NCBI GenBank assembly: GCA_934464705.1 | Contig: CAKSKB010000001.1 | Coordinates: 62,001 to 126,000 of the forward strand | From: an uncultured Clostridia bacterium | GTDB taxonomy: Bacteria; Bacillota; Clostridia; HGM11514 | Reading direction: 5' to 3' | Length of the DNA: 64,000 nt | Shown: one piece after another, positions 44,094-53,762 of the stretch | Numbering within the stretch: position 1 is the stretch's first letter | How the letters are laid out: each line of letters begins with the position of its first letter | Notes under the pieces: generated by a model | The model's database searches: none | Told to the model about the DNA's origin: nothing | The model's input: only the letters and a program-made list of their open reading frames with translations | Program-made: the position numbers and the translations under genes

Positions 44094-45548
44094 TTATTCT
44101 GCTTCTTTTTCTTCTTTCTTTGTTGTCTTTTTTGTTGTTTTGGCAGCAGTTTTTGCAGTTGTAGTCTTTTTAGCCGCAGTTGTTTTCTTTGCAGCAGCCT
44201 TTTTAGGCTTTTCTTCGCCTTCCGCAGTTTCCTTCTTTGCGGTTGTTTTCTTAGCAGCAGTCTTCTTTGCAGCTTTTTTCTCAACTGAGTTTTCTATAAG
44301 GAATTCGATTGTCTTACCGATTGCAATATCGGTTTTAAGACCGTCACCGAGACGCTCCTTAATATCCTTTGCTTCCATCTTGTAAGCTTCGGCAAGCTTT
44401 TCGGCTTCCTTATCGACATCTTCGTCGGTAGCTTCAATCTTTTCGAGTGCGCAGATTTTTTCGAGGGCAAGAGTTGTCTTAACCTTCTTTTCTGCCTGTT
44501 CTTTAAATGACGCTCTCATCGTCTTTGCGTCGGAACCGAGATAAGACATATATGTATCAAGGCTGATACCCTGATATGAAAGTCTCATTTCAAAATCCCT
44601 CATAAGATTATCGATTTCCGATTCAACCATAGCTTCGGGAATATTAGCCTTCATATTTTCGCAGAGCCATTCCGAAACAGCAGCTTCCTTTTCGGCTTTT
44701 GTTCTGTTTTCGGCATTTGCTTCAAGCTTTTTCCTGGTATCTGCCTTCAGTTCATCGAGAGTATCAAACTCACTTACATCCTTAGCAAACTCATCGTCAA
44801 GCTCGGGAAGAATCTTCTTTTTAATGCTGTTAAGCTTAACTTTGAATACTGCAGGCTTGCCTTTAAGATTTTCGGCATGATATTCTTCCGGGAATGTAAC
44901 ATTCACATCAAATTCATCGCCGGTATTCTTTTCAACAATCTGTTCTTCAAATCCGGGAATAAATGTGTTTGAACCGAGTTCAAGTTCGTAGTTTTCGCCC
45001 TTACCGCCTTCAAATGCAACACCGTCGCAGAAACCTTCGTAATCGATTACGGCAATATCACCCATTTCGGCAGCTCTGTCTTCAACAGTTTCAAGCCTTG
45101 AGTTCTGCTGCTGCATTCTTTCGATTTCCTTGTTTACATCGTCATCGCTTACAGTATACTCAATTTTTGGTAATTCTATACCCTTATAGTTTTCGATTTC
45201 AACTTCGGGCTTAACAGTAACCTTTGCGGTAAGAACAAGGTCTTTATCTTCGCCGATTTCCTTGATGTCAACTTCAGGACGGTCAACAGGCTCGATTCCG
45301 GTTTCCTTAACAGCTTCATCATATGCATCGGGGAAAAGAATATTGATTGCTTCTTCATAAAAGATTTCAGCGCCGTACATTCTGTCAATCATGAATTTCG
45401 GAGCTTTGCCCTTTCTGAATCCCGGAACATTAATTCTCTTAACCATTTTTTTGTATGCCTTCTGTTCAGCCGTCTTGAAATCGGCATTGGCAACGGTAAA
45501 TTCAAGTGTTACTTCGTTTTCTCCTGTTTTTTCAAACTTTGCGTTCAT
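44094..45548 (-). CDS. tig: trigger factor with long lysine/alanine-rich tail
   Basis: 484 residues from the ATG at 45548, which has GGAGG upstream. N-terminal ribosome-binding domain with the signature region VPGFRKGKAPKFMIDRMYG, a PPIase (FKBP-like) domain at ~160-240 (GDIAVIDYEGFCDGVAFEGG), and the C-terminal chaperone arms. Trigger factor binds nascent chains at the ribosome exit. The last ~62 residues are an unusual low-complexity tail of KKTAAKKTT-type repeats resembling histone H1 tails and ending in KKEEKEAE; typical trigger factors end ~430 residues. The tail is in frame and ends at a normal stop. Confidence 0.96.
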   Translation of the reverse strand: MNAKFEKTGENEVTLEFTVANADFKTAEQKAYKKMVKRINVPGFRKGKAPKFMIDRMYGAEIFYEEAINILFPDAYDEAVKETGIEPVDRPEVDIKEIGEDKDLVLTAKVTVKPEVEIENYKGIELPKIEYTVSDDDVNKEIERMQQQNSRLETVEDRAAEMGDIAVIDYEGFCDGVAFEGGKGENYELELGSNTFIPGFEEQIVEKNTGDEFDVNVTFPEEYHAENLKGKPAVFKVKLNSIKKKILPELDDEFAKDVSEFDTLDELKADTRKKLEANAENRTKAEKEAAVSEWLCENMKANIPEAMVESEIDNLMRDFEMRLSYQGISLDTYMSYLGSDAKTMRASFKEQAEKKVKTTLALEKICALEKIEATDEDVDKEAEKLAEAYKMEAKDIKERLGDGLKTDIAIGKTIEFLIENSVEKKAAKKTAAKKTTAKKETAEGEEKPKKAAAKKTTAAKKTTTAKTAAKTTKKTTKKEEKEAE

Positions 45549-45567
45549 AAAAAAATCCTCCAATAAT

Positions 45568-46248
45568 TTAATCTGATAGTTTAAGCGGCATAAATTTCAA
45601 ATAATCGCATGAAACAAGCGAGAATCTTATTCCGTCGATTTCATCGGGAAGCTTCGCTGCTTCATGATTACCGTGAAGATGACCGTAGCAGACGGATTTT
45701 ATGCCGAACCGCCTGAAAATGTCCATATACTCTTCACTGATGCCGCCTCTCAGATTCGTCGGCGGATAGTGAAGGCAACAAATGATGTCACCTTCTGCAC
45801 TTCCAATCGAAAGCAGTAATCTTTGAAGTTCACGGTTCCATATTCGGGTATCTTCGTCAGCAGTACCATTATTGCCCCACCCCCTTGTTCCGCATATAGC
45901 AAAATTTTTATAACTGAAACTGTTGTTAAACAGAAAGTTAATTGTGTCAAAACCCTTTGCGGTTTTAAACTCGTTCATTTTTTTCAGTGTGCTCCACCAG
46001 TAATCGTGATTGCCCTTGCCTATTATTTTCCGTCCGGGAAGGCTGTTGATAAAACTGAGATCGGTTTCCGCTTCTTCAAGGTACATTGCCCAGGAAATAT
46101 CCCCGGGGATAAGCACTGTATCATCTTCCGACACATTTTCGCGCCAGTTTTTTTCAAGAAGTTCTTCATAATTATCCCACCCGAAAACATCCATAGGTTT
46201 ATCGGACGCAAACGAAAGGTGAAGGTCTGATATAGCAAAAAGCGCCAT
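45568..46248 (-). CDS. metallophosphoesterase
   Basis: 226 residues with all five calcineurin-like motifs: DLH, GDISWAM, GNHDYWW, HYPP and GHLHG, giving the two-metal site. Small cytoplasmic phosphoesterases of this kind act on nucleotides or phosphoproteins; the substrate is unknown. It sits between thrC and tig with gaps of 2 and 19 bases, so it is co-transcribed. The start is chosen at the conserved MALFAISDLHLS. Confidence 0.92.
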   Translation of the reverse strand: MALFAISDLHLSFASDKPMDVFGWDNYEELLEKNWRENVSEDDTVLIPGDISWAMYLEEAETDLSFINSLPGRKIIGKGNHDYWWSTLKKMNEFKTAKGFDTINFLFNNSFSYKNFAICGTRGWGNNGTADEDTRIWNRELQRLLLSIGSAEGDIICCLHYPPTNLRGGISEEYMDIFRRFGIKSVCYGHLHGNHEAAKLPDEIDGIRFSLVSCDYLKFMPLKLSD

Positions 46249-46250
46249 GA

Positions 46251-47741
46251 TTACAAACCTAAAAATTCGGTAACGACATCCCGCATACCGTCTTTTGTAA
46301 CCACCTGTTCAAACCTCGGTTTCTTGGTTTCAAGCTCGGCAAGCGACTTCGGAACAGAAAGCCCGGAAGCTTCCGCCACCTCAGACAAAAGCTCAAATTC
46401 GGACTTATTGTCCGGAGCCTCGCCTTTTATAGCCTTATACACGCTGTTGTTAAATTTGAACGGACTTGCGGTCGAAGCGATTATCGTTTTGGTATTATCT
46501 CCCGTTTCCGCAATATACTTTTTATAGACCGCATAACCGACAGCCGTATGGGTATCCATAAGATATCCGTACTCTGTGAAGGCATCGTTAATTGTTTTCA
46601 GCGTTTCGTTATCATCGCAAAAGTCAGCCCATAAAAGTTCATCTATCGCTGTCTTCATGGAAGGCGTAATTTCGTATTTACCGTCATTTTTGAGGTCGTG
46701 CATTAACTTTTTGACGGTGTTGCAGTCCGAAAGGTCATAGAGAAGTCTTTCAAGGTTACTCGAAATCAGGATATCCATCGACGGCGAAACCGTAAGATTA
46801 AACTTGCGGTTTTTATTGTAAACTCCCGTTCTGATAAAATCGGTCAGAACATTATTGCTGTTGGACGCACATACAAGCTTTTTAATCGGCACTCCTGCAC
46901 GCTTTGCATAGTATGCCGCAAGAATATTGCCGAAATTGCCGGTCGGAACAACCACATTTATTTCATCGCCGAGTTTAATTTCACCGTTGTCAATCATCTT
47001 GCAGTACGCATCGATATAATAGACAACCTGAGGAACAAGCCTGCCCCAGTTTATGGAGTTTGCGGACGAAAAATCATGGTTTGCCGCATTAAGCTTTTTC
47101 TTGTATTCGGAATCCGTAAAAATCTGCTTTACAAAAGTCTGAACATCATCAAAGTTACCCTTAACCGCACATGAATAGACATTGCCGCCGCTCTGTGTTA
47201 TCATCTGCAATCTCTGAATATTGCTGACACCGCCATCCGGAAAGAAAACGATAATTTTTGTCCCCGGTACATCCGCAAAGCCTTCCAGTGCAGCCTTGCC
47301 CGTATCACCGGATGTAGCAACCAGAATTACAACCGTTTTGTCAAGCTTGTTGATTTTAACGGAAGTCGTAAGCAGATACGGCAGAATCTGGAGTGCCATA
47401 TCTTTAAATGCACAGGTAGGACCGTGCCAGAGTTCCAGAAACGATACACTGTCATTCAATTTATGAAGTTCGGATATATTTTTGCTGCCGAATTTTTCGG
47501 AAGTATAAGCACCGCTCACGCAATGATTAATCTGCTCGGGCGAAAAATCGGTCAGAAATTTTGAAAGAATCGATTCTGCCCTCTCGTTATAGGTTCTGCC
47601 AAGCAGATTTTTAATTTCGTCAAGCGAAACCGACGGAATACTTTCGGGAATGAAAAGACCGCCGTCATCCGAAAGACCTTTTATAATTGCCTGCGATGCC
47701 TCAACTCTTATTTCATCGTTTCTTGTACTTTTGTAAAGCAT
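46251..47741 (-). CDS. thrC: threonine synthase
   Basis: 496 residues from the ATG at 47741, behind GAGGTG; a GTG 9 bases upstream overlaps that site. PLP-dependent enzyme converting O-phosphohomoserine to threonine. The Schiff-base Lys113 lies in TCAFKDMALQ, and the phosphate-binding SGDTGKAALEGF and later VPTGNFGN blocks are intact. The N-terminal YNERAESILSKFL region is the long type found in most bacteria. It shares homoserine metabolism with metA 18 kb away but is not adjacent to it. Confidence 0.96.
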   Translation of the reverse strand: MLYKSTRNDEIRVEASQAIIKGLSDDGGLFIPESIPSVSLDEIKNLLGRTYNERAESILSKFLTDFSPEQINHCVSGAYTSEKFGSKNISELHKLNDSVSFLELWHGPTCAFKDMALQILPYLLTTSVKINKLDKTVVILVATSGDTGKAALEGFADVPGTKIIVFFPDGGVSNIQRLQMITQSGGNVYSCAVKGNFDDVQTFVKQIFTDSEYKKKLNAANHDFSSANSINWGRLVPQVVYYIDAYCKMIDNGEIKLGDEINVVVPTGNFGNILAAYYAKRAGVPIKKLVCASNSNNVLTDFIRTGVYNKNRKFNLTVSPSMDILISSNLERLLYDLSDCNTVKKLMHDLKNDGKYEITPSMKTAIDELLWADFCDDNETLKTINDAFTEYGYLMDTHTAVGYAVYKKYIAETGDNTKTIIASTASPFKFNNSVYKAIKGEAPDNKSEFELLSEVAEASGLSVPKSLAELETKKPRFEQVVTKDGMRDVVTEFLGL

Positions 47742-47778
47742 TGAATACACCTCTTTTGAAATTGGATAATAGAACTTT

Positions 47779-48120
47779 TCAGCCCGGAGGCCAGCCTAAA
47801 TTTCTGCCGCCGAGAAGATGAAAATGCAGATGACCGACCGTCTGACCGCCGTCCTTGCCGCAGTTGTTGACAATACGGTAGCCGTTTTCGGCAATTCCGA
47901 GCTGCCCCGCAATTTTGGCGGCAACCAGAAAAATATGCGAAACAATCGCAGCATTTTCCTCATTAAGTTCGTTTGCCGAAGAAATATGCTTTTTCGGAAT
48001 TATAAGCACATGCGTCGGTGCAGCCGGGCTTATATCATTGAAAGCATAAACGAGGTCATCCTCATAAACCTTCGATGACGGAATTTCACCCGCAATAATT
48101 TTACAAAACAAACAGTCCAT
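47779..48120 (-). CDS. HIT-family nucleotide hydrolase (HinT-like)
   Basis: 113 residues. The histidine triad is GHLHFHLLGG, and CLFCKIIAGEIP at the N-terminus is typical of the HinT branch, which hydrolyses AMP-linked phosphoramidates. It starts 8 bases after alaS ends; association of HIT genes with tRNA-synthetase genes is common, and aminoacyl-AMP is a known in-vitro substrate of this branch. Confidence 0.94.
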   Translation of the reverse strand: MDCLFCKIIAGEIPSSKVYEDDLVYAFNDISPAAPTHVLIIPKKHISSANELNEENAAIVSHIFLVAAKIAGQLGIAENGYRIVNNCGKDGGQTVGHLHFHLLGGRNLGWPPG

Positions 48121-48128
48121 TTGTTCAC

Positions 48129-50768
48129 CTACTTTATGATTTTTTCAAGCGTTTCGGCTGCACATCTGAAAGCGTCATCGATTTTTGACGCGTCTTTACC
48201 GCCCGCCTGTGCAGAATCGGGCTTTCCGCCGCCTCCGCCGCCTACTGTTTTTGCAGCTTCTTTAATAATATTGCCTGCATGAGCGCCTAAAGATACAGCG
48301 TCTTTATTGGCTGTAACAATGAGGTTTACCTTGCCGTCGTTATCGGAAGCGAGTACGACAACAAACGGTTCGGATACTTTATCCTTAATCATATCGGCAT
48401 AATTTCTCAAAGAGCCGATATCACTGCCGTCCAGACGGTTTGTGATAAACTTAACACCCTTAATGTCTTTTGCTGAAGCAAGACAGTCATCGAGAGTTCC
48501 GAGCGCAAGCTTGGCTTTAAGGCTTTCGTTTTCCTTTTTCAGCTCTTTAATCTCACTGTGGAGCTGTTCTATTCTCATAACAGCGTCGTCTTTATTTGCT
48601 TTAAGCGCAGAAGTTACGCTGCCTGAAAATTCCTCAAGTGAATTGAGAAGTTTAAGAACTCCGCAGCCGGTAACTGCTTCTATACGCCTTATTCCGGCAG
48701 CAATACCGCTTTCGGAAACAATCTTAAACAGCGCTGCCTCACTTGTGTTCCTAAGATGCGTTCCGCCGCAGAATTCCGTGCTTCTGTCGCCCATTTTTAC
48801 GACCCTGACAATGTCGCCGTATTTTTCACCGAACAGAGCCATAGCTCCGGTTTTTCTTGCTTCTTCTATCGGCATTTCACAAACTGTTATATCCGTTGCA
48901 TCGAGAATCATCTCATTTACGAGCCTTTCCGTTTGCGAGATTTCATCGGGAGTCATTGCGGTGAAATGCGAAAAGTCAAATCTGAGCTTATCCGGCAGAA
49001 CAAGCGAGCCGGACTGTGCAACATGGTCACCGAGAACAGCTTTAAGCGCCGCCTGGAGAAGGTGCGTAGCGGAATGATTTCTCGAAATTGCCGCTCTGCG
49101 CTTTTTGTCAACCGACATTGTGAGCGTATCCCCTACGGAAACACTGCCGAAAACAAGTTCGCAGTGATGTACAAACTTACCGTTTTGCTTTTTGCAGTCC
49201 GTAACGGTTATTTCGGCGGAATCGGATTTCATGCTTCCCGTATCGCCGACCTGACCGCCGCTTTCTCCGTAGAAAGGAGTTTTATCGGTTACAATAATGA
49301 ATTTACCGTTTTCTTTATCGAATTTTTCAACTGAAGCGTTTTCATATGCGATGAATTTAACCTCCGCATTGCACGAAAGCACATCATATCCGACAAATTC
49401 CGTATCGATATTTTTTATCAGAACCGCAATTTCATCGTCCTTCCAGCCTTCGCCTTCAGTATCGCCTCTTGCGGCTCTTGCGCGTTCTCTCTGCTCGTTC
49501 ATTTCATTTTCATAAGCATCCATATCAACGCTCATGCCATGTTCCTCAAGGATTTCAACCGTGAGGTCAATCGGGAAACCGTAAGTATCATAAAGCTTGA
49601 ATGCTGCCGCACCCGAAAGCTGATTTTTGCCGTCTGCCTTAAGTTCGGTTATATAGTCATTGAGAATTTCAAGACCGCTGTCAACTGTTTCGTTAAATCT
49701 TTCTTCCTCGATTTTTACGATTCTCTCAATATAGCTTTGTTTGTCAACAAGTTCAGGATAACCGGAAGCCGATTCTTTTACGACAGTGCTTACAACCTTA
49801 TAAAGGAAAGGTTCTTTAATTCCGAGAAGCTTCCCGTGCCTTGCGGCGCGTCTGATAAGCCTTCTGAGGACATATCCCCTGCCCTCGTTTGAAGGGATAA
49901 CGCCGTCGCAAATCATGAATGTCGTCCCCCTGATATGGTCGGTAATAACACGGAGGGAAACATCCGATTTTTCATCTTTTTTATATTCAACACCGGCAAT
50001 GGAGCTGATGTGTTTCATTACATTTCTGATAGTGTCAACCTCGAAAAGATTGTCAACACCCTGCATAATTGCTGCGATTCTTTCAAGCCCCATACCGGTA
50101 TCGATATTGGGATGTGCAAGGCGGTTATAAGTACCGCTTTCATCCTTGTCGAACTGCGTGAATACAAGGTTCCAGAACTCGCAGAATCTGTCGCAATCGC
50201 AGCCAACGCCGCAGTCGGGCTTGCCGCAGCCGTATTTTTCGCCGCGGTCAAAATATATTTCGGAACACGGACCGCACGGACCCGTACCGATTTCCCAGAA
50301 ATTATCCTCTTTGCCAAGTTTTTTAATCCTGTCGGGAGAAACACCCGTTTTAATCCAGATATCTCTTGCCTCGTCATCATCTTCATAGACTGTTACCCAC
50401 AGCTTGTCAACAGGCATTTCCATAACCTTTGTAACAAATTCCCACGCCCACGGAATAACCTCGCTCTTGAAATAGTCACCGAACGAAAAGTTGCCCAGCA
50501 TTTCAAAGAATGTACCGTGGCGCGCCGTTTTGCCGACACGCTCAATATCGGGCGTTCTGATACATTTCTGGCAGGTTGTAACCCTCTTTCGCGGAGGAAC
50601 TTCCTTGCCGGTAAAATACGGCTTCAAAGGTGCCATTCCGGCGTTTATCAGAAGAAGACTGTTATCATTCTGAGGCACAAGCGGAAAGCTCGGGAGCCTT
50701 AAATGCCCCTTACTTTCAAAAAAACTCAGATATTTTTCTCTGATTTCATTCAAACCTAAATTTTTCAT
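48129..50768 (-). CDS. alaS: alanyl-tRNA synthetase
   Basis: 879 residues from the ATG at 50768, with GGAG 9 bases upstream; the ATG at 50774 is only 3 bases from it. Class II aminoacylation domain (GTFFEMLGNFSFGDYFKSE), an editing domain with the zinc motifs HSATH and CGGTH, and a C-terminal DHHA1 domain with GGGGGKPDSAQAGG. Charges tRNA-Ala and clears mischarged Ser and Gly. It follows the HPr-kinase-like gene by 17 bases. Confidence 0.97.
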   Translation of the reverse strand: MKNLGLNEIREKYLSFFESKGHLRLPSFPLVPQNDNSLLLINAGMAPLKPYFTGKEVPPRKRVTTCQKCIRTPDIERVGKTARHGTFFEMLGNFSFGDYFKSEVIPWAWEFVTKVMEMPVDKLWVTVYEDDDEARDIWIKTGVSPDRIKKLGKEDNFWEIGTGPCGPCSEIYFDRGEKYGCGKPDCGVGCDCDRFCEFWNLVFTQFDKDESGTYNRLAHPNIDTGMGLERIAAIMQGVDNLFEVDTIRNVMKHISSIAGVEYKKDEKSDVSLRVITDHIRGTTFMICDGVIPSNEGRGYVLRRLIRRAARHGKLLGIKEPFLYKVVSTVVKESASGYPELVDKQSYIERIVKIEEERFNETVDSGLEILNDYITELKADGKNQLSGAAAFKLYDTYGFPIDLTVEILEEHGMSVDMDAYENEMNEQRERARAARGDTEGEGWKDDEIAVLIKNIDTEFVGYDVLSCNAEVKFIAYENASVEKFDKENGKFIIVTDKTPFYGESGGQVGDTGSMKSDSAEITVTDCKKQNGKFVHHCELVFGSVSVGDTLTMSVDKKRRAAISRNHSATHLLQAALKAVLGDHVAQSGSLVLPDKLRFDFSHFTAMTPDEISQTERLVNEMILDATDITVCEMPIEEARKTGAMALFGEKYGDIVRVVKMGDRSTEFCGGTHLRNTSEAALFKIVSESGIAAGIRRIEAVTGCGVLKLLNSLEEFSGSVTSALKANKDDAVMRIEQLHSEIKELKKENESLKAKLALGTLDDCLASAKDIKGVKFITNRLDGSDIGSLRNYADMIKDKVSEPFVVVLASDNDGKVNLIVTANKDAVSLGAHAGNIIKEAAKTVGGGGGGKPDSAQAGGKDASKIDDAFRCAAETLEKIIK

Positions 50769-50785
50769 CAACATCTACTCCAATT

Positions 50786-51634
50786 TTATCCAAAAATTTT
50801 ATTTTTTATAACTTCACAAGCCTCGCGGCTGATATTGCATCCCAATTTATAAAGCGGAACATTACCGGCTATCTGCTCAATCACAGCAAGCGCCTTTTCC
50901 ATGGAAGGCTTATAAACCGGTCTTGTCATCATGCCGCGCACAAGATAAGGCAGCGCTTGCTTATAAGTAATTCTTTCTGCAAAATTAACTTCGCTTCTTT
51001 CCAAAAAAACAAGAGCCCTCATAGGTGCAAAAGCATTGATGTTAAATTCCGTTTTGCCGCTCCACGGAGTGCCGAAAACGGTTAATCCGTTTTTGGTACA
51101 CCTTATTGCGGGCGAATCGTCATTTATAATTTCAGCCCCGAAATGTTTTTTCCAAAGCTCCGTATGTGTTGATTTGCCCGTACCTGAATCAGCTGTAAAA
51201 AGCACGGCAGAATTATCATAAATAATCGTGGACGAATGATAAACAATTCCATTCATTTCAAGTATGCGATATCTGAAAGCCTCACCCAGCATATTAAACT
51301 TTCTTATATCCGTATCGGCGCCGCCGATTTCAGAAACATCGATAAGTTCCGACGAAACCTCAGACCAATCTTTTGAAGCACGGACAGATGCCACGCAGAT
51401 ATCCTTATACATATCATAAAAGATATATTCATCTTGTGTTTCGCAAAAAAACCTTGCATCCCTCGTTGCGTAAACCTTGTCCGAAGGGCGCACTATGAAA
51501 TCTTTAACCGAGACGCGGACCGTCATATTCGGTTTATCAAAATCACCGGTATAATCTGCGGTGCGCCTTTTGAAATATTCATTATCAAAACCTTCTGCCG
51601 CAATCGAAACTCCGGCAACATTCAATTTAATCAT
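50786..51634 (-). CDS. HPr-kinase-like protein of a RiPP-type cassette
   Basis: 282 residues. The C-terminal half has a P-loop (ADSGTGKSTHTELW, Lys154) followed by NDDSPAI (171-177) and GTPWSGKTEFN (188-198), the pattern of HPr-kinase/PEPCK-like kinases. The N-terminal ~130 residues form a different, beta-rich domain. It lacks the HPr-interaction features of true HprK. In lasso-peptide and related clusters such kinases phosphorylate the precursor peptide. ATGA overlap with the ABC gene (51631-51634) ties its translation to the cassette. The substrate is unknown. Confidence 0.82.
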   Translation of the reverse strand: MIKLNVAGVSIAAEGFDNEYFKRRTADYTGDFDKPNMTVRVSVKDFIVRPSDKVYATRDARFFCETQDEYIFYDMYKDICVASVRASKDWSEVSSELIDVSEIGGADTDIRKFNMLGEAFRYRILEMNGIVYHSSTIIYDNSAVLFTADSGTGKSTHTELWKKHFGAEIINDDSPAIRCTKNGLTVFGTPWSGKTEFNINAFAPMRALVFLERSEVNFAERITYKQALPYLVRGMMTRPVYKPSMEKALAVIEQIAGNVPLYKLGCNISREACEVIKNKIFG

Positions 51635-53289
51635 ACTTCATTTTCCTCACATACAAAGCGGCAGTCCTCTATTTTTACGATTTTATCGCATATATCAAGA
51701 GCCGCTGATTTGTGTGAAACAATTATACAGCTTTTATCCGTAAGCGATTTTATGTTTTTAAGAACCTTTGCTTCGGTTTTTTCGTCAAGTGCCGAGGTTG
51801 CCTCGTCAAGGAGAAGCATCGGAGAATCATAAAGAAGCGCTCTGGCAATCGCAATTCTCTGAATCTGACCGCCCGAAAGACCGCCGCCACCCTCTCTCAA
51901 CTCGGTATCATAACCGTTTTCAAGTTCAGAAACAAAATCATCGACGCATGCAATCGAGGCACATCTCATAATATCGTTTTCGGAAGCATCTTTGTTATAA
52001 AAACGGATATTATCCTTAATAGTCCCGGAAATAATCATATTTTCCTGAGGAACATATGAAAAATACGCCCGGGTATCCGACCCAACCGGTATTTTTTCAT
52101 CACCGGAACAAAGATATATATTACCGCCGCTCGGGGAAACAAGCCCCAAAAGCAGCTTTAAAAGTGTGCTTTTGCCAATCCCGGATATACCGGAAACCGC
52201 CGCAAACTCACCTTTTTTAATAACTAAATCAGAATCCTTAATTAGCGGTGCCGATGTATATGAGAAAGTCAAATCATCAACACGCACACTATCTATTTTA
52301 TCATATAATTCAAAATAGTCAACACTTTTTTTCTCTTCTTTCATATTTTCAAGTTCAATTATGCGCTCGGCTGAGGCGAAAGTTGAAAAAGTTTTTGAAA
52401 GAAGCGATGACATATTGCGAAAAGGCGTCTGAATCTGCGACACAAGCCTCAGCATAGCTATAAGCGTTCCGTATGTTAAAGCACCTGCCGAAATCTTAAG
52501 TGCTCCCCAGCCGAGCGTAACATAATACCCGGCAGTGAAGATAATGTAAAGCCCTACTCCGGCAAATGTAGCGGCGGCGTTTCTTTTAAGTTTAAACCTG
52601 TAAGCCGCCTTTTGGTACTTTTCGGCACCGTCAGACACAGCGTCTTCCGCACGGAAAGCCTTTACCGCAATCACATTCTGCAAAAGTTCCTGCATAAAAG
52701 AACGCGTTTTGCCGTCCGCCTCCTGGCATCTCTTATGAAGTGCCTTAATTTTTCTGCTGTAAATCCTCCCGAAAATGAGAACTATAGGACCTAGCGGTAT
52801 AATGCAAAGCGCAAACGACGGCGCAAGCATATATAAATAGTAAGCACTCAGAATTATGGTAACGGCAAGCGAAACAAATGTCGGAATAATATCGGCTATA
52901 CCGCTTACAATTATATTTACATCGCTTGTGAGCCGGTTCATAAGTTCGCCCGAATGATAAGTTGAAAGTTCCGTCCAATCCTTTTTCAAAAGAGAACAAA
53001 ACAAATCTTTTTTCAAGCGTATTTCAAGCTTTCCTCTTATTCTTGCGTCTGTAAGGCTGCCTGCGATTATGAGAATAATCTGTACCGCAAGATAAACCGC
53101 AAGCGTTGTAAATGCCGATTTCAGGTCGCCGTCGGACTGGTCTGTAACTATATCGATAAGTTCTTTTGAAACCATGGCAAACCTAACGCCGATAACCGAC
53201 AGCACGGCGTTTACCGCAATTTCAAAACCTAAAAAAACAGAAATCAGACCGGCTTTTCTGCAAAGCCATTTAAAAACACTAAAGCTCAT
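51631..53289 (-). CDS. ABC exporter, fused membrane and ATPase domains
   Basis: 552 residues, one half-transporter of the MsbA/lantibiotic-exporter type. Six helices in ~1-310, then the ATPase: Walker A SGISGIGKST, signature LSGGQIQR, Walker B MLLLDEATSALDE, H-loop SHKSAALD. No N-terminal C39 peptidase domain, so any leader cleavage would be done by another protein, plausibly the neighbouring S26-type peptidase. It overlaps the peptidase gene by 4 bases (53286-53289) and the kinase-like gene by 4. A homodimer is expected. Confidence 0.9.
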   Translation of the reverse strand: MSFSVFKWLCRKAGLISVFLGFEIAVNAVLSVIGVRFAMVSKELIDIVTDQSDGDLKSAFTTLAVYLAVQIILIIAGSLTDARIRGKLEIRLKKDLFCSLLKKDWTELSTYHSGELMNRLTSDVNIIVSGIADIIPTFVSLAVTIILSAYYLYMLAPSFALCIIPLGPIVLIFGRIYSRKIKALHKRCQEADGKTRSFMQELLQNVIAVKAFRAEDAVSDGAEKYQKAAYRFKLKRNAAATFAGVGLYIIFTAGYYVTLGWGALKISAGALTYGTLIAMLRLVSQIQTPFRNMSSLLSKTFSTFASAERIIELENMKEEKKSVDYFELYDKIDSVRVDDLTFSYTSAPLIKDSDLVIKKGEFAAVSGISGIGKSTLLKLLLGLVSPSGGNIYLCSGDEKIPVGSDTRAYFSYVPQENMIISGTIKDNIRFYNKDASENDIMRCASIACVDDFVSELENGYDTELREGGGGLSGGQIQRIAIARALLYDSPMLLLDEATSALDEKTEAKVLKNIKSLTDKSCIIVSHKSAALDICDKIVKIEDCRFVCEENEV

Positions 53290-53762
53290 CTTTTCACCAA
53301 ATAACTTTTAATCTTACCGATTGTATGTCCGTAAATTCTGCATATCACGCCCCGCATGGGTCTGAACATAACCCAGAATACGCAATAACTCCTGTATAAA
53401 AAGCCTGTACAGCTGATTTTTTTGCCTTTGCGGTAAAATTCCCTGACAACGCCGATTATCATGTCCGGGTAAACCGGGCTTTCGAGGGTATACTGATTAT
53501 CGCCGTTCATTGTGAAAAACCCGTCATTAACCTTTACAATCCGGTGCATCACATATTCTCCCGTTTTCCTTCTGTAAAGAGGAATGTCGTATTTTGAAAG
53601 GGGCCGCGACACTTTTGTAAGCACCACACTGTCAGTTCCGCTGTGGAGCATAGGAAACATGCTGTTCCCCACAACAGTAAGGCGCACATCTCTTCCGCTT
53701 GATAAAAGCTCCTCGATAATAGGCGTAATCTGATATATATCAACTGTTTTAAGCTTATACAT
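53286..53762 (-). CDS. S26-family signal-peptidase-like protein with Ser/His pair
   Basis: 158 residues from the ATG at 53762 (MYKLKTVDIYQIT); longer starts lie within the PqqD gene. The nucleophile-like Ser34 sits in GNSMFPML. Where the bacterial signal peptidase I has Lys, this protein shows His73 in EYVMHRIV, as in the S26B branch (archaeal and eukaryotic signal peptidases and related clostridial proteins). The C-terminus is hydrophobic and basic. Located between PqqD-like and ABC exporter genes, it probably matures the peptide exported by this cassette, by inference. Confidence 0.83.
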   Translation of the reverse strand: MYKLKTVDIYQITPIIEELLSSGRDVRLTVVGNSMFPMLHSGTDSVVLTKVSRPLSKYDIPLYRRKTGEYVMHRIVKVNDGFFTMNGDNQYTLESPVYPDMIIGVVREFYRKGKKISCTGFLYRSYCVFWVMFRPMRGVICRIYGHTIGKIKSYLVKR

